Source of the DNA: Microbacterium sp. XT11
Lineage (GTDB): Bacteria; Actinomycetota; Actinomycetes; Actinomycetales; Microbacteriaceae
Reading direction: 5' to 3'
Assembly (NCBI RefSeq): GCF_001513675.1
Contig: NZ_CP013859.1
Coordinates: 2,791,081 to 2,855,080, forward strand
Length of the DNA: 64,000 nt
The notes below the pieces were generated by a model that saw only the letters and a list, made by a program, of their open reading frames with translations, was not told the DNA's origin and did no database searches. The position numbers and the translations under genes are program-made. Positions 34,923 to 43,453 of this stretch are shown piece after piece (the stretch's first letter is position 1; the number at the start of each line of letters is the position of its first letter).

Positions 34923-35492
34923 TCAGAACTGAACTGCCGCGGTGAGCATCTCTATGCTCCCCGTGCTGCGGAACTTGAGTCGCGGGATGCCGGCGCGCTC
35001 GGCGCCGGAGTCGCCGTCGAGGACGACGGCTCGGGGCTTGCCGTTGCCCTGGGGGACGACGAGGAACGACCCGTTGGGGCAGTCTGCGATGAACATGTCT
35101 TCTCCGATCTCGGTTGGGGGTGTTGCGGCCGGCTGGGTGCTGGCCGGAGTGGGGTCGTTACGGTGACGGTCCTGCGAGGCGCGGTAGAGGAAGTGCCACC
35201 GCTCCGACGGAAGGGGGCGATACCATCCGTGCTCTTCGAGCAGGGCGAGGTGGCGTTGCGCCTCATCGGAGTCGAACGCGTCGCCGCGCTCGTGCGGGCT
35301 CTCTCCGCGTGGTGCGGCGTAGTTGCCCTTCCCGGCCAGGTAGAGGTCGCGTAGTTCCTGCTGTCGCTCGCCCGTCCGGCCGGCTTCGGTGATCTGCAAC
35401 GGATGCCCGAGAGCACGGTCGATGCGAGCAAGCGAGGCGGCGGGCGCGGGAGAGAGCCAGCCGCGGCCGTGTCCGATGTCAACGCGCTGCAT
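34923..35492 (-). CDS. endolysin, M15-type L,D/D,D-peptidase
   Basis: This 189-residue protein has the zinc motif of the VanY/M15 family: His67 and Asp74 in SPHERGDAFD, and His100 in ERWHFLY. LQITEAGRTGERQQEL is the usual N-terminal signature. It would cut peptide stems or cross-links of peptidoglycan at lysis. Residues 130-189 form a second, unrecognised domain that may bind the wall. Its start overlaps the end of the fibre gene. Confidence 0.82.
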   Translation of the reverse strand: MQRVDIGHGRGWLSPAPAASLARIDRALGHPLQITEAGRTGERQQELRDLYLAGKGNYAAPRGESPHERGDAFDSDEAQRHLALLEEHGWYRPLPSERWHFLYRASQDRHRNDPTPASTQPAATPPTEIGEDMFIADCPNGSFLVVPQGNGKPRAVVLDGDSGAERAGIPRLKFRSTGSIEMLTAAVQF

Positions 35493-36255
35493 GGTGCGCC
35501 TCCAATGCTTCGATGCGCTGCGTGAGCAGTTCCACGCCGTGCATAAGTTCTTGCATCGCGCCGATAACGACGAGCACGATGCGTTCGTAGTGGACCGAGA
35601 GCGGTTGGCCGTCCTCGTCGAAGGCGACGAACTCGGAGAGGCCGGGGGCGGTCAGTTCTTCCGCGATCACGCCTACGTCGATCGGTGCGTCACCGTTGCC
35701 GTAGACCGCGGCGCGGAGCCGGTACTCTACGACACGGATCGCGGCGAGCTGCTCGAGCGTGTAGGTGCGGGAGCGGATGTCCTTCTTGAATCGGCGGGCA
35801 GACGGGCTGATCCCGACGCGGCCGTCGCCGTTCTTGTACATGGCGACGTAGCCGCTGGTCACGGGCGAGAGGTTCGGCATGTCCACACGCCCGGTCGCGG
35901 CGAAGCTTCCATAGACGCCCACGGCGTTGTTCGTCCACCACTCCCCTGCGCCACCGATGCCCCAGCGGGAGCTACCGGAGACGAGCTGGTCGTGGTTGTG
36001 CGCGGACGGCGGGAACGATGTGGGCTTGCCGGTGATCGCGTTCCAGGTGAGGCTGATCGCGGCGAACTTCTGATCGGTATAGGCCTTGGCCTGCGCGACG
36101 GCGCTTGAGATCGCGGCGTTCATCTTCGCCACGATGTAGTCGCGGGTCTTGTTGATCGCGAGCCACCCGTTACGGCGGTCCTCGTTCCCGTCCATCGCCG
36201 CCATGCCGTTCGCGGCGGCGGTGGTCCCTTCGTTGCCTGTGTAGCTTTCGGGCAT
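35479..36255 (-). CDS. tail fibre with S74 intramolecular chaperone
   Basis: This 258-residue protein has an N-terminal helical part, a HNHDQLVSGSS collagen-like or beta segment around residue 86, and a C-terminal S74 domain (about 145-258). The domain begins with RVGISPSARRFKKDI and contains DVGVIAEEL. S74 domains fold trimeric fibres and cut themselves off using a Ser-Lys pair; Ser152 and Lys157 have the expected five-residue spacing. It probably forms part of the receptor-binding apparatus. Confidence 0.8.
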   Translation of the reverse strand: MPESYTGNEGTTAAANGMAAMDGNEDRRNGWLAINKTRDYIVAKMNAAISSAVAQAKAYTDQKFAAISLTWNAITGKPTSFPPSAHNHDQLVSGSSRWGIGGAGEWWTNNAVGVYGSFAATGRVDMPNLSPVTSGYVAMYKNGDGRVGISPSARRFKKDIRSRTYTLEQLAAIRVVEYRLRAAVYGNGDAPIDVGVIAEELTAPGLSEFVAFDEDGQPLSVHYERIVLVVIGAMQELMHGVELLTQRIEALEAHHAAR

Positions 36256-36256
36256 C

Positions 36257-38512
36257 TCAAATCACCTCGTTCTTCCATGTCCCGCCCGCGGGCGAGTCGA
36301 TCCAGCGTTGCCCCGCTGGGATGAGGATCCAGGCGGCGGCGGGGGTGTCGGCGGTGCGGCTGGTCACCGTCACGGTGTCGCCCGCGAGGTCGTATCGCAC
36401 GGACCCGGCGAAACCCGTCTGAATGGGCGTGCCTTCGAGCAGGATGCTCAGCGGCTGGTCGGTCTGCTCGAGCCACGTCGGGATTGCTGACACGGTGACG
36501 GTGCGGCCGCGGCTCTGCGCTCGACGCACGATGTGCTCGGCGCGACCGGGGCCAGGGAACGGAGTGTCGCGTACCTCGACGCGGAGAACCTTCGTCGGTG
36601 CCGCGTTGAGGCCGAATGCGTCCACGCGGCGCTGCGCGATTCCGTCGCGGTCGGTCCACGTGTATTCGTACACCGCCGCGTCGAACCACGCATCGTCCTC
36701 ACGGCTGAGCGATTCGACGGCCGTCTCGATGTTCGCACCGTAGCGGTAGGTCTGGTTGCCGTCTGCGCGGTAGTCGGCGTCGCGGAGGCTCCAGCGGCGT
36801 AGCTCGTCGCACACGATGCGGAGGCCGGAGGCTTTGAGCAGCGGTTCCAGGAAATCCATGCCGGACACGCCTGCGCGCCAGGTGAGCGCTTCGGGAGGCC
36901 GCTCGACGCTCGGTGTGCGGGTCGAGTTGGAGGCATGCGCGGGACCGGTCCACGCGAAGTCATAAGCGGCCGTGTCCACGGTCGCGCCGTCGAAGTACGG
37001 GATGAGCTCGGTACCCTCGTGGAACATCACGCCGTCCGCGCGTGCCGCCTGCCCGCCCGCCGTCGCGATGTGCTCCAGGTGCAGCGTGGCCTTCTCCGCA
37101 CCGGGCGGAGCCGTCGCGATGATGCTCAGACGCGTCCACTCCGCCGACTTCAGGGCCGTCGTCGGCCCGTACACGTCGCGGAGGATCGTGCCGTTCCCAG
37201 CCTTGAACCGCATCATCACGCGACCGTTGCGCGCCGCATCCTCGGAGTACATGTACGCCGAGAGCACGTAGGACACGCCAGGGCGGATGGAGATGTCCTG
37301 GTAGTCGATGTACGACGACCCGGCCGCGTTCGCCGCCCACCGGGCGACCCACGCACCGCTGACCTCGCCCTGCGCGGTGTCGCTGAATCGTGCCGGCGCG
37401 GTGGCGTTCGTGCCGGCCGCCCATCCGTCCGTGTTCGTCTCGAACGACGGGTTAGACACCAGACTTGCCACCGGCCAGTAAGCGGTCACGTCAGCATCCG
37501 GTCCGCCCGGTTCCAGCGCCTGCTCACGCCACGACCGAACCCGGTCAGTCGTCTCGGTCATCACTCCCGTGATGTCCATGAGGGTGCTGGTCGTCAGCGC
37601 CGTGGCACCCGCCATCACGGTCGAGATCGCTACGTACTTCGCGCCCGCAGGAACCACGCCCGTCCACGAGGGCCGCGCCCAGTTGTTGGCAAGTGTCTGC
37701 TCAACCACCGCACCGCTCATCGTGCTGCCGACCCATGCGCCAGCGCCATTGTGAAACCGCACGCGGGTGACCCACGTCGTCTTTCCCACGAACAGCCGTA
37801 TGAAACGCGAGATCGTGATTGTCTGGCCCGGGGTTACTCGCGGTCCTTCGAGCCATCCGCCCGACGTACCCGGCGCGGCGAGGTCAGGGTTTCCATACGA
37901 GTCCACCCCACGCCCGCTCACACTGCCCGATTCGGGCGACGTGAACCGCACCACCGTCGCGGGCGCATCCGGCGCGGGCGAACCCGTGGTCACGAACGAC
38001 CGCGCCCAGCCGAACCGAGGCCCATACGGTGCGAGGGTGCCGGTGCTGAGAGCCCGCGAGTTCGGCTCCAAGTTGCGGAGAACGCCCGGAACCTTGCTCA
38101 GCACGTACTCGCACACGCCCCGCAACGACGACTGGAACGTGCGCGGCGTCACGTCGTCCACCAGCTGCGCGTAATCGTTGAGGATCGCCTCGTCCGATGC
38201 GAGGGTCAGCTCGACGGTGCCGCCGGCCCGGTCGGGATCGGCGCTGCGGATGCCGAGATCGAACAGCCTGGTCTGCGAGCCGTCGTCGCTGGACGATGCC
38301 ACATCGATCACGACACGGCGAGACGCGCGCGGGTCAAGCTTGCTCAGCAGCGAAGCGTCCTCGACTGCCACCGTGAGCGACGCCTCGACGTGGGGCTTGC
38401 GGCTCGCGTCGAGCGTGATGTCGCCTCCGCGGTCTTCCGCCGGCGACAGGATGACATCGCCGGCAGGATCGGGCACGCGCACCTTATAGTCGTGCGTCGA
38501 GAACGCCGTCAC
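36257..38512 (-). CDS. minor tail / tail-tip protein with carbohydrate-binding-like modules
   Basis: This is the longest gene of the prophage (751 residues). The N-terminal 170 residues look like a distal tail or hub domain. The middle holds two jelly-roll-like stretches with NPSFETNTDGW and SYIDYQDISIRPGVSYVLSAYMY, typical of carbohydrate-binding folds in phage tail proteins. The C-terminal 200 residues (TYRYGANIETAVESLSRED) resemble tail-spike hub regions. It likely binds the cell surface. The GTG start overlaps the upstream stop. Confidence 0.72.
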   Translation of the reverse strand: MTAFSTHDYKVRVPDPAGDVILSPAEDRGGDITLDASRKPHVEASLTVAVEDASLLSKLDPRASRRVVIDVASSSDDGSQTRLFDLGIRSADPDRAGGTVELTLASDEAILNDYAQLVDDVTPRTFQSSLRGVCEYVLSKVPGVLRNLEPNSRALSTGTLAPYGPRFGWARSFVTTGSPAPDAPATVVRFTSPESGSVSGRGVDSYGNPDLAAPGTSGGWLEGPRVTPGQTITISRFIRLFVGKTTWVTRVRFHNGAGAWVGSTMSGAVVEQTLANNWARPSWTGVVPAGAKYVAISTVMAGATALTTSTLMDITGVMTETTDRVRSWREQALEPGGPDADVTAYWPVASLVSNPSFETNTDGWAAGTNATAPARFSDTAQGEVSGAWVARWAANAAGSSYIDYQDISIRPGVSYVLSAYMYSEDAARNGRVMMRFKAGNGTILRDVYGPTTALKSAEWTRLSIIATAPPGAEKATLHLEHIATAGGQAARADGVMFHEGTELIPYFDGATVDTAAYDFAWTGPAHASNSTRTPSVERPPEALTWRAGVSGMDFLEPLLKASGLRIVCDELRRWSLRDADYRADGNQTYRYGANIETAVESLSREDDAWFDAAVYEYTWTDRDGIAQRRVDAFGLNAAPTKVLRVEVRDTPFPGPGRAEHIVRRAQSRGRTVTVSAIPTWLEQTDQPLSILLEGTPIQTGFAGSVRYDLAGDTVTVTSRTADTPAAAWILIPAGQRWIDSPAGGTWKNEVI

Positions 38513-38871
38513 GGTGCCACCTCCTGGAAGGGCACCTGAACGATCCACGCCTGTTGCGTCTCAAGATCGAGTCGCGTGGTCACGTCGCCGTCCGCGACAA
38601 CGAACTGCATGGCCACTTCGGGCACGTCGATGTCGGTCAAGGTGAACACGCGCGGGACGACAAGCGCCGCCTCGGCGGCTCGCGCCTGTGCACCGTTAGG
38701 GAACACCAGGGTGAGCGTGCCTCTCTGCAAGCCGGCCGGCCGGAAGGTGATGTCAGGGTCGGGGCGACCCAGGATCGTGTGCACGATGGTGCGGGCCGGT
38801 CTCGATGCTTCGAACCCTTCCACGACTGCCGGCGTGATCGTGCCGCCTGTGTAGGTGATGATGGTGCTCAC
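38509..38871 (-). CDS. small tail protein between tape measure and tail tip
   Basis: This 120-residue, beta-rich protein starts at a GTG overlapping the tape-measure stop and ends overlapping the tail-tip start. FRPAGLQRGTLTLVF and VPRVFTLTDIDVPE suggest a compact beta sandwich. In siphoviruses the gene after the tape measure encodes the distal tail (Dit) protein, but this one is short, so I only call it a tail protein. Confidence 0.6.
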   Translation of the reverse strand: MSTIITYTGGTITPAVVEGFEASRPARTIVHTILGRPDPDITFRPAGLQRGTLTLVFPNGAQARAAEAALVVPRVFTLTDIDVPEVAMQFVVADGDVTTRLDLETQQAWIVQVPFQEVAP

Positions 38872-40076
38872 TGGTCCCACCCACTCGTCACTACACGCGT
38901 GCCGATCTTGAGCGTGGTTCCGGAGATACGCCGCACCACGCGGTCATACTCGGACGTGTCCACCGTCGTTCTCGCCGTGATGTTCACGGTCTTGCCCTGG
39001 ACGCCGTAGATCTTCTGTTGGATCGCGTTCACGTCGTCTGTGGCCTGGCCCGTTTCGGCGTCGATGTAGATCTGTCGTCCGTCAGGAAGGGAGATCACGG
39101 TGTCCCCGAACTCGTCGACGGCTTCCGTCGCGCCGGCGGTGCTGCGAGCGGTGTCGATGAGGGCGATGCTGTAGGCGTCGGCTTGGGCGGTAGCGATCTC
39201 GAGCGACCGCTTGTAGCCGTCGAGAGCTGCCTGGCCGGCGACGGCCGTACCGGCCAGGTCGTTACCGGCGAGAGTGATGTTGCCGAACTGGTCGGTGACG
39301 GTGGCCCCGCTCGCCGCGAGTTCGTCGGCCCCGTCCTTCATCTTGTTGATGCCGGCTTGGGCGCGGTTGATCGCTTCCTCGCTGCCGGACATCGCGGCCG
39401 CTGCGGTCTGGACGCTGACGCCCCACAGTTCGGCGTTCTTCTTGGCCTCGTCGTACTGCTCGGTGAGCACCTGCTTGATGCCGGCCATTTTGGTGTCGAA
39501 GTCGAGAACGCGTCCTCCCGCTTCGATGTACGCGTTCGCCCAGTCGGCCGCCCGGTCCTTGACCTTCTGCTGTTCTTCGCCGGCCGTCTGAATGGCCGCG
39601 ATGAGCAATCCGATGCCGGCGGCACCGGCGGCGAGACCGATCGACCCGGTGAGGGAATCGACGGAGCCGGCGAGCCCGCCGAACACGTCCTGTGCGATCT
39701 GGGGCAGGTCTTCGAGATCACCGCGGAATGACGAGAATGTCTCGCCCAGGTTCTGGCGCAGTTCGTCGCTGGCTTCGTTCGCGGCGTCCGCTGCTCGCCG
39801 CATCCCGCGGTGCACGTCGTCGCCGCTGTCCTTGCCTGCCCTGCCGGCCTTGTTCAGCTCGTCGCGGAGGCGCTTGATCTCGTCCGCGGCGTCGTCGGTG
39901 CGGCGTTGCGCGTCGCGCATGCTGCGCTCGAGGTCGCGGCCGGCGTCCTGGCTCTCGTCACCCACCTTGTCGAGCAGGTCCGATACGTCCTCGAGCGGGT
40001 CGATGATGCCGCGGTTGATCGCGGACATAGCCGCGCGGGTATCAGCCGCGATAGCGAGGTCGATGCCCTTGGTCAT
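38868..40076 (-). CDS. tail tape measure protein
   Basis: This 402-residue protein has long charged helices at the N-terminus (RDLERSMRDAQRRTDDAADEIKRLRDE quoted by its ends RDLERSMR and IKRLRDE). A hydrophobic Gly/Ala segment near 130-165 (SIGLAAGAAGIGLLIAAIQTA) follows, then Ala-rich repeats. These features mark tape measure proteins. At about 0.15 nm per residue the tail would be about 60 nm, a short siphovirus tail. ATG 40076 overlaps the previous stop. Confidence 0.82.
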   Translation of the reverse strand: MTKGIDLAIAADTRAAMSAINRGIIDPLEDVSDLLDKVGDESQDAGRDLERSMRDAQRRTDDAADEIKRLRDELNKAGRAGKDSGDDVHRGMRRAADAANEASDELRQNLGETFSSFRGDLEDLPQIAQDVFGGLAGSVDSLTGSIGLAAGAAGIGLLIAAIQTAGEEQQKVKDRAADWANAYIEAGGRVLDFDTKMAGIKQVLTEQYDEAKKNAELWGVSVQTAAAAMSGSEEAINRAQAGINKMKDGADELAASGATVTDQFGNITLAGNDLAGTAVAGQAALDGYKRSLEIATAQADAYSIALIDTARSTAGATEAVDEFGDTVISLPDGRQIYIDAETGQATDDVNAIQQKIYGVQGKTVNITARTTVDTSEYDRVVRRISGTTLKIGTRVVTSGWDQ

Positions 40077-40585
40077 CGGCTCTTCCCTTCGAGTGCTTCG
40101 TGGATTGCTCTGACGAACGTCTGGACGAACATGGCGAGGATGCGGGGGATGACGGATGCCGCCGCCGGGTAGACGACGTACCCTCGGCGGTTGGGTGCCT
40201 TAAACGGTCGGTTCGGGTCGCGGTTGCGTTCGAATCGGGTGCCGCGCCGGCTCGTGGCCGTCTCTCGCGCTCCCGGATTGGGTCCGGCACCGAATTCCAC
40301 CGGGCCGTAGTTCTCGGACGGTTTCAGACCGCCAGAGAGGCTGCGGGACAGTGACGCTGACGTGAGCCGGACGTTCTGATCCGAGACGCGGACCCGGCCG
40401 GAGTTGACGAGCACGCGCTGCTCGAGTCTCGTGTCGGCGTGCTGCGCGAGTGCTTGTTTCCATGCTTGCTCGGCCATGCCCTTGAGTTCTCGGCGCAGAA
40501 CCTTCTTGGTGTCCCGGTCGAGGTTCCGGAGCCCGCGGAGCACGGCCAACAGTTCGGAGCTGGTGAGCGCACTGACGCGGAGCAT
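40073..40585 (-). CDS. phage tail/neck protein between tail tube and tape measure
   Basis: This 170-residue basic protein starts at ATG 40585. It has a helical N-terminus (LLAVLRGLRNLDRDTKKVLRR), then NYGPVEFGAGPNP, which recalls HK97 gp10-type connector or completion proteins. In most siphoviruses this slot holds the frameshifted tail assembly chaperones; none is visible here. Function by position only. Confidence 0.55.
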   Translation of the reverse strand: MLRVSALTSSELLAVLRGLRNLDRDTKKVLRRELKGMAEQAWKQALAQHADTRLEQRVLVNSGRVRVSDQNVRLTSASLSRSLSGGLKPSENYGPVEFGAGPNPGARETATSRRGTRFERNRDPNRPFKAPNRRGYVVYPAAASVIPRILAMFVQTFVRAIHEALEGKSR

Positions 40586-40601
40586 CCGGAACCTCGCGAG
40601 G

Positions 40602-41018
40602 TCACGCGCCGGCCGGGGCGGTGCGCTCAGGCTTGCCCTTGCAGGGCATCGACACCGACGCGGTACCGAACTGATCGACATCGCCGCCGATCTCCGCGGC
40701 CTGCACGACGACGACACCGGAGAATCCGGTGCCGCCGGCGATCGGCTCGAGCGTGAACGGGACCGTCTCGCCCTCGTTGTCGTACAGGTAGTTCGACAGG
40801 CTCGTGGCGAGTTCGTGGTCCTGGCCCAGGTTCACGGTGAGCACCCACGTCGCGAGACCGCCGGCGGAGAACACGGACCCTCGCTTGAGTCCCTTCCACG
40901 TCGCGGAGCTGCTGGACGGCACGAGGCGCGCGCCGGAAATCTCGCCGGCGAAATCGGTGGGTGTCCCGGAGCCGATCTTGAGCACGGACTCGGTGAGGTA
41001 GAGCGGGCTGAATGGCAT
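40602..41018 (-). CDS. major tail (tube) protein
   Basis: This 138-residue, beta-rich protein has ESVLKIGSGTPTDFAGEISGARLVP at the N-terminus (quoted by its ends ESVLKIG and ISGARLVP), then WVLTVNLGQDHE and PFTLEPIAGGTGFSG. Size, composition and position before the tape measure fit a tail tube subunit. It is the likely second most abundant virion protein. ATG 41018 lies two bases after the stop of the upstream gene. Confidence 0.72.
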   Translation of the reverse strand: MPFSPLYLTESVLKIGSGTPTDFAGEISGARLVPSSSSATWKGLKRGSVFSAGGLATWVLTVNLGQDHELATSLSNYLYDNEGETVPFTLEPIAGGTGFSGVVVVQAAEIGGDVDQFGTASVSMPCKGKPERTAPAGA

Positions 41019-41020
41019 GG

Positions 41021-41407
41021 TCACGCCTCTTTCTTGATTGCGGTGAGCGCCTCGAGCTGGATGTCGTAGGCGGTGAACTTCGTCTGGAATGCGACCTTCT
41101 CCGCGCCGCGGAACGCGACCCAGCGGAGCTTCTGTATGGGGGCAAGCAGGATGTCGAGCAGCTCGTCGCAATGCTGATCGGCCTGCCCGGGGTCCGTCTT
41201 CTCGCTGATGACGGTTAGGATGAACGACGGCATGAGCACGCTCTGCGCGCCGGGGTGGCGGGAGACGGTGGCGAGCTTGAGCATGAGCGTCGGTTTCGAC
41301 GGCCGGTCGATGCGGGTCTGCACGGGCACGAACTGGAACGCGCCCGGTTCGATCTTTGAGAGCAGGTCGTTCTCGAGCCGTGCCCGGACTTCGGCGTATC
41401 CGGCCAT
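41021..41407 (-). CDS. tail terminator / connector-type protein
   Basis: This 128-residue protein has FQFVPVQTRIDRPSKPTLMLK and VISEKTDPGQADQHCDELLDIL (shown in part), with the alpha-beta mixture of tail-terminator proteins. The position before the tail tube gene supports this. The start overlaps the stop of the upstream gene in a TGATG junction. No motif proves the role. Confidence 0.55.
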   Translation of the reverse strand: MAGYAEVRARLENDLLSKIEPGAFQFVPVQTRIDRPSKPTLMLKLATVSRHPGAQSVLMPSFILTVISEKTDPGQADQHCDELLDILLAPIQKLRWVAFRGAEKVAFQTKFTAYDIQLEALTAIKKEA

Positions 41408-41769
41408 CACGGCACCACCGGTTCCGGGTCGGGGTCGTGCCCTGTGGCGAGCGACGTGCCGCCTCGGGGTGGCCGCATCATCCGGCGGGCCTCCCGAGCG
41501 AGCCACGGCGGATTGAAGTCGAAGCCGTCCGCGCCGATGTCGCCTGACTCGCCGCCGATAGCGTCGTTCCAGAGGCCGCGTACGAGCGAGAGCTGCGCTA
41601 GGCGGATGGTGCGGTCACGGGGCCGCTCGGGGTCGCCCTCGGCCGGCAGCCACGCCTCGCAGGCATCCTGCGCGGCGTCGAGCAGGTCGGCGCGCAGGTC
41701 GTCGTCGATGCCCTCGGCGGTGTCCCACAGGTTGGGGAGTTCGTCCGGGGTGATCCATTCGACGGCCAT
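41407..41769 (-). CDS. head-tail connector (adaptor) protein
   Basis: This 120-residue protein is acidic and helical at its N-terminus: TPDELPNLWDTA and then LLDAAQDACEAWLP, with RLAQLSLVRGLWND in the middle. This resembles gp6-like adaptors that bind the portal ring. It is the first gene after the capsid gene, the usual adaptor position. Start at ATG 41769. Confidence 0.65.
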   Translation of the reverse strand: MAVEWITPDELPNLWDTAEGIDDDLRADLLDAAQDACEAWLPAEGDPERPRDRTIRLAQLSLVRGLWNDAIGGESGDIGADGFDFNPPWLAREARRMMRPPRGGTSLATGHDPDPEPVVP

Positions 41770-41844
41770 GGTGTGCGGTCCTTTCGGGGTGGTGGGGTGC
41801 GGCAGGCGGTTGGGGGGTATGGGGCCGCCTGCCGCACGTCGGGG

Positions 41845-42828
41845 TTACGCGCCAGCGCCGGCCGGGGTGAGCGAGACGAGCTGGATGCCCTCGGCGTAGT
41901 AGCCGCGGAACTGCACGTAACCGAACAGCGCCTCGTCGATGCCGCCCTTCACCATGTCGAGCGCGTTGACCCGGATGGGCGACCCGGGAAGCTCGTGGAT
42001 CGCGGCCGCTTCACGCGCGCCGACAAGCACGGACCCGGCGGTGATGCCCGTGTGCGGGACGATCTTGAAGCCGTCGAGCGATCCCTCGTCCAGACCCAGG
42101 GCCATGCTCAGGTACTCGAGCGTGTCGTTCTTCTGGGTGAACAGGAGCGGCCGATAGTCGGCGGGGTTCACGAGCGCGTAGGACGGGCGGGCGTCGTTCG
42201 CGATCACCGCGAGAGCACCGTCAACGATGCCGGCGAGAGCGGCCGGGATGCCGGTGGGCACGTCCGTGACGGCGGTCGCGGTCGCGGCAGCCAGGAGCTG
42301 CGCGAGCGTCCAGTCGTCGGACTTGCGTGCGTAGGAGCCGGCGGCGGCCGTCAGGAACGACTCGATGACCTCCGTCTCACCGAAGTCCACGAACTCGCGG
42401 GCGATGTCCCAGCCGCCCGCGAACCGCTGAATGGTCCACTCGTCGGGCTCGGTCGTCGGCGTGTTCGACGGCACGGCAGCCTTGTTGCCGGCCCACTCCG
42501 CGACCTCGGGCTTGACGACCCAGCGCCACCCGATCGTCCGAAGCGAGGTGAGGTCTCCGTGCTGGAGCAGCGGGATCACCTTGCGGGCGAACGGCTGGCC
42601 ACTCCAAATCTCCCCGATGTAGTCGGGGGCGACGGCCGCGGTGCCGACTGCACCGGTGCCGCTGATCTTCACGTCATTCAACGCGGCGAGCAGCGTGTGG
42701 GCCTGCTCGGGCTGACGCATCGCGGTCGAGACGATCTTGGCGAACGCGGCCTTGGTAACCGGCTCGGAGGTCTGGTTCTGGTTGTGCTGGCCGGCGAGCA
42801 GCGTACCGGGCACGGTTGCGTTGGGCAT
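41845..42828 (-). CDS. internally initiated major capsid protein
   Basis: Within the fusion gene, ATG 42828 is preceded by GAAGGAG with an eight-base spacer, as good as any ribosome site in the prophage. Initiation here would give a 327-residue capsid protein without the protease and linker. This would let many capsid subunits be made per protease, as nested genes do in lambda. The site is seen in the sequence; its use is inferred. Confidence 0.6.
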   Translation of the reverse strand: MPNATVPGTLLAGQHNQNQTSEPVTKAAFAKIVSTAMRQPEQAHTLLAALNDVKISGTGAVGTAAVAPDYIGEIWSGQPFARKVIPLLQHGDLTSLRTIGWRWVVKPEVAEWAGNKAAVPSNTPTTEPDEWTIQRFAGGWDIAREFVDFGETEVIESFLTAAAGSYARKSDDWTLAQLLAAATATAVTDVPTGIPAALAGIVDGALAVIANDARPSYALVNPADYRPLLFTQKNDTLEYLSMALGLDEGSLDGFKIVPHTGITAGSVLVGAREAAAIHELPGSPIRVNALDMVKGGIDEALFGYVQFRGYYAEGIQLVSLTPAGAGA

Positions 42829-43452
42829 GTCTGTGTCTCCTTCTGCCGGCGGTTCCGGCTCGGTGATCTCGATGGTTTCGGTGATGGTGGTGGTGTCGCC
42901 CTGGACTCGGGTGACTCGGGTGCTCTTGCGGACGTGCTCGACGCCCTGCTCGTCCGTGAACGTCTCGGTGGTCTCTTCCTTCGTCTCGGTCGGTTCCTTC
43001 TCCTGGGTCTCGATCTGGTCGCCCTCGGCGGCGAGCAGCACCGCGGACGGGAACGCGGGACGTTCGACGAGCGAGCCGCCGAACAGCCGGCCGGCGACCG
43101 CCTTACCGCCCTGAATGACCATGTGTGCGGCCTCGACGGACAGGTGCCGACGCTTGCCGCTGCGGATCGCGGCGAGAGCGGCGTCGCCCTCGGGGGTCTC
43201 GTCGATGCGGAAGGTCGCGTGGATGCCGTCCGCTTCCTCTGCGAGCAGCACAGCCTCACCGACTACCCGATCGTGCTCGTCGGTGAACACGGCACCGGAC
43301 GGGTGACGGGGCAGGGTGAGAGCACCGGGCTCGACGATGAACTCGCCCAGGTTGCTGCGGCACTTCTCGTTGAACGGCACGAGCAGGCCGCCTGCCGTGC
43401 GGTCGTCCTCGGACGCGAGCAGCACGCCGGACTCAATGATGAGGTTGGGCAT
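41845..43452 (-). CDS. fused capsid maturation protease and major capsid protein
   Basis: One 535-residue frame joins two roles. Residues 1-145 resemble HK97-type prohead proteases, with His60 (TDEHDR) and Ser105 (RHLSVEA) as probable catalytic residues. Residues 147-208 are a Glu/Thr-rich linker that may act as a scaffold-like delta region. Residues 209-535 are an HK97-fold capsid protein, with IWSGQPFARKVIPLL and DDWTLAQLLAAATA. The ATG at 43452 follows GGAGGA. A second start with its own ribosome site lies at codon 209. Confidence 0.85.
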   Translation of the reverse strand: MPNLIIESGVLLASEDDRTAGGLLVPFNEKCRSNLGEFIVEPGALTLPRHPSGAVFTDEHDRVVGEAVLLAEEADGIHATFRIDETPEGDAALAAIRSGKRRHLSVEAAHMVIQGGKAVAGRLFGGSLVERPAFPSAVLLAAEGDQIETQEKEPTETKEETTETFTDEQGVEHVRKSTRVTRVQGDTTTITETIEITEPEPPAEGDTDMPNATVPGTLLAGQHNQNQTSEPVTKAAFAKIVSTAMRQPEQAHTLLAALNDVKISGTGAVGTAAVAPDYIGEIWSGQPFARKVIPLLQHGDLTSLRTIGWRWVVKPEVAEWAGNKAAVPSNTPTTEPDEWTIQRFAGGWDIAREFVDFGETEVIESFLTAAAGSYARKSDDWTLAQLLAAATATAVTDVPTGIPAALAGIVDGALAVIANDARPSYALVNPADYRPLLFTQKNDTLEYLSMALGLDEGSLDGFKIVPHTGITAGSVLVGAREAAAIHELPGSPIRVNALDMVKGGIDEALFGYVQFRGYYAEGIQLVSLTPAGAGA

Positions 43453-43453
43453 T

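Noticed and set aside
40073..41018. Programmed frameshift for tail chaperones
   Set aside because: No slippery heptamer with an overlapping downstream frame was found between the tail tube and tape measure genes.
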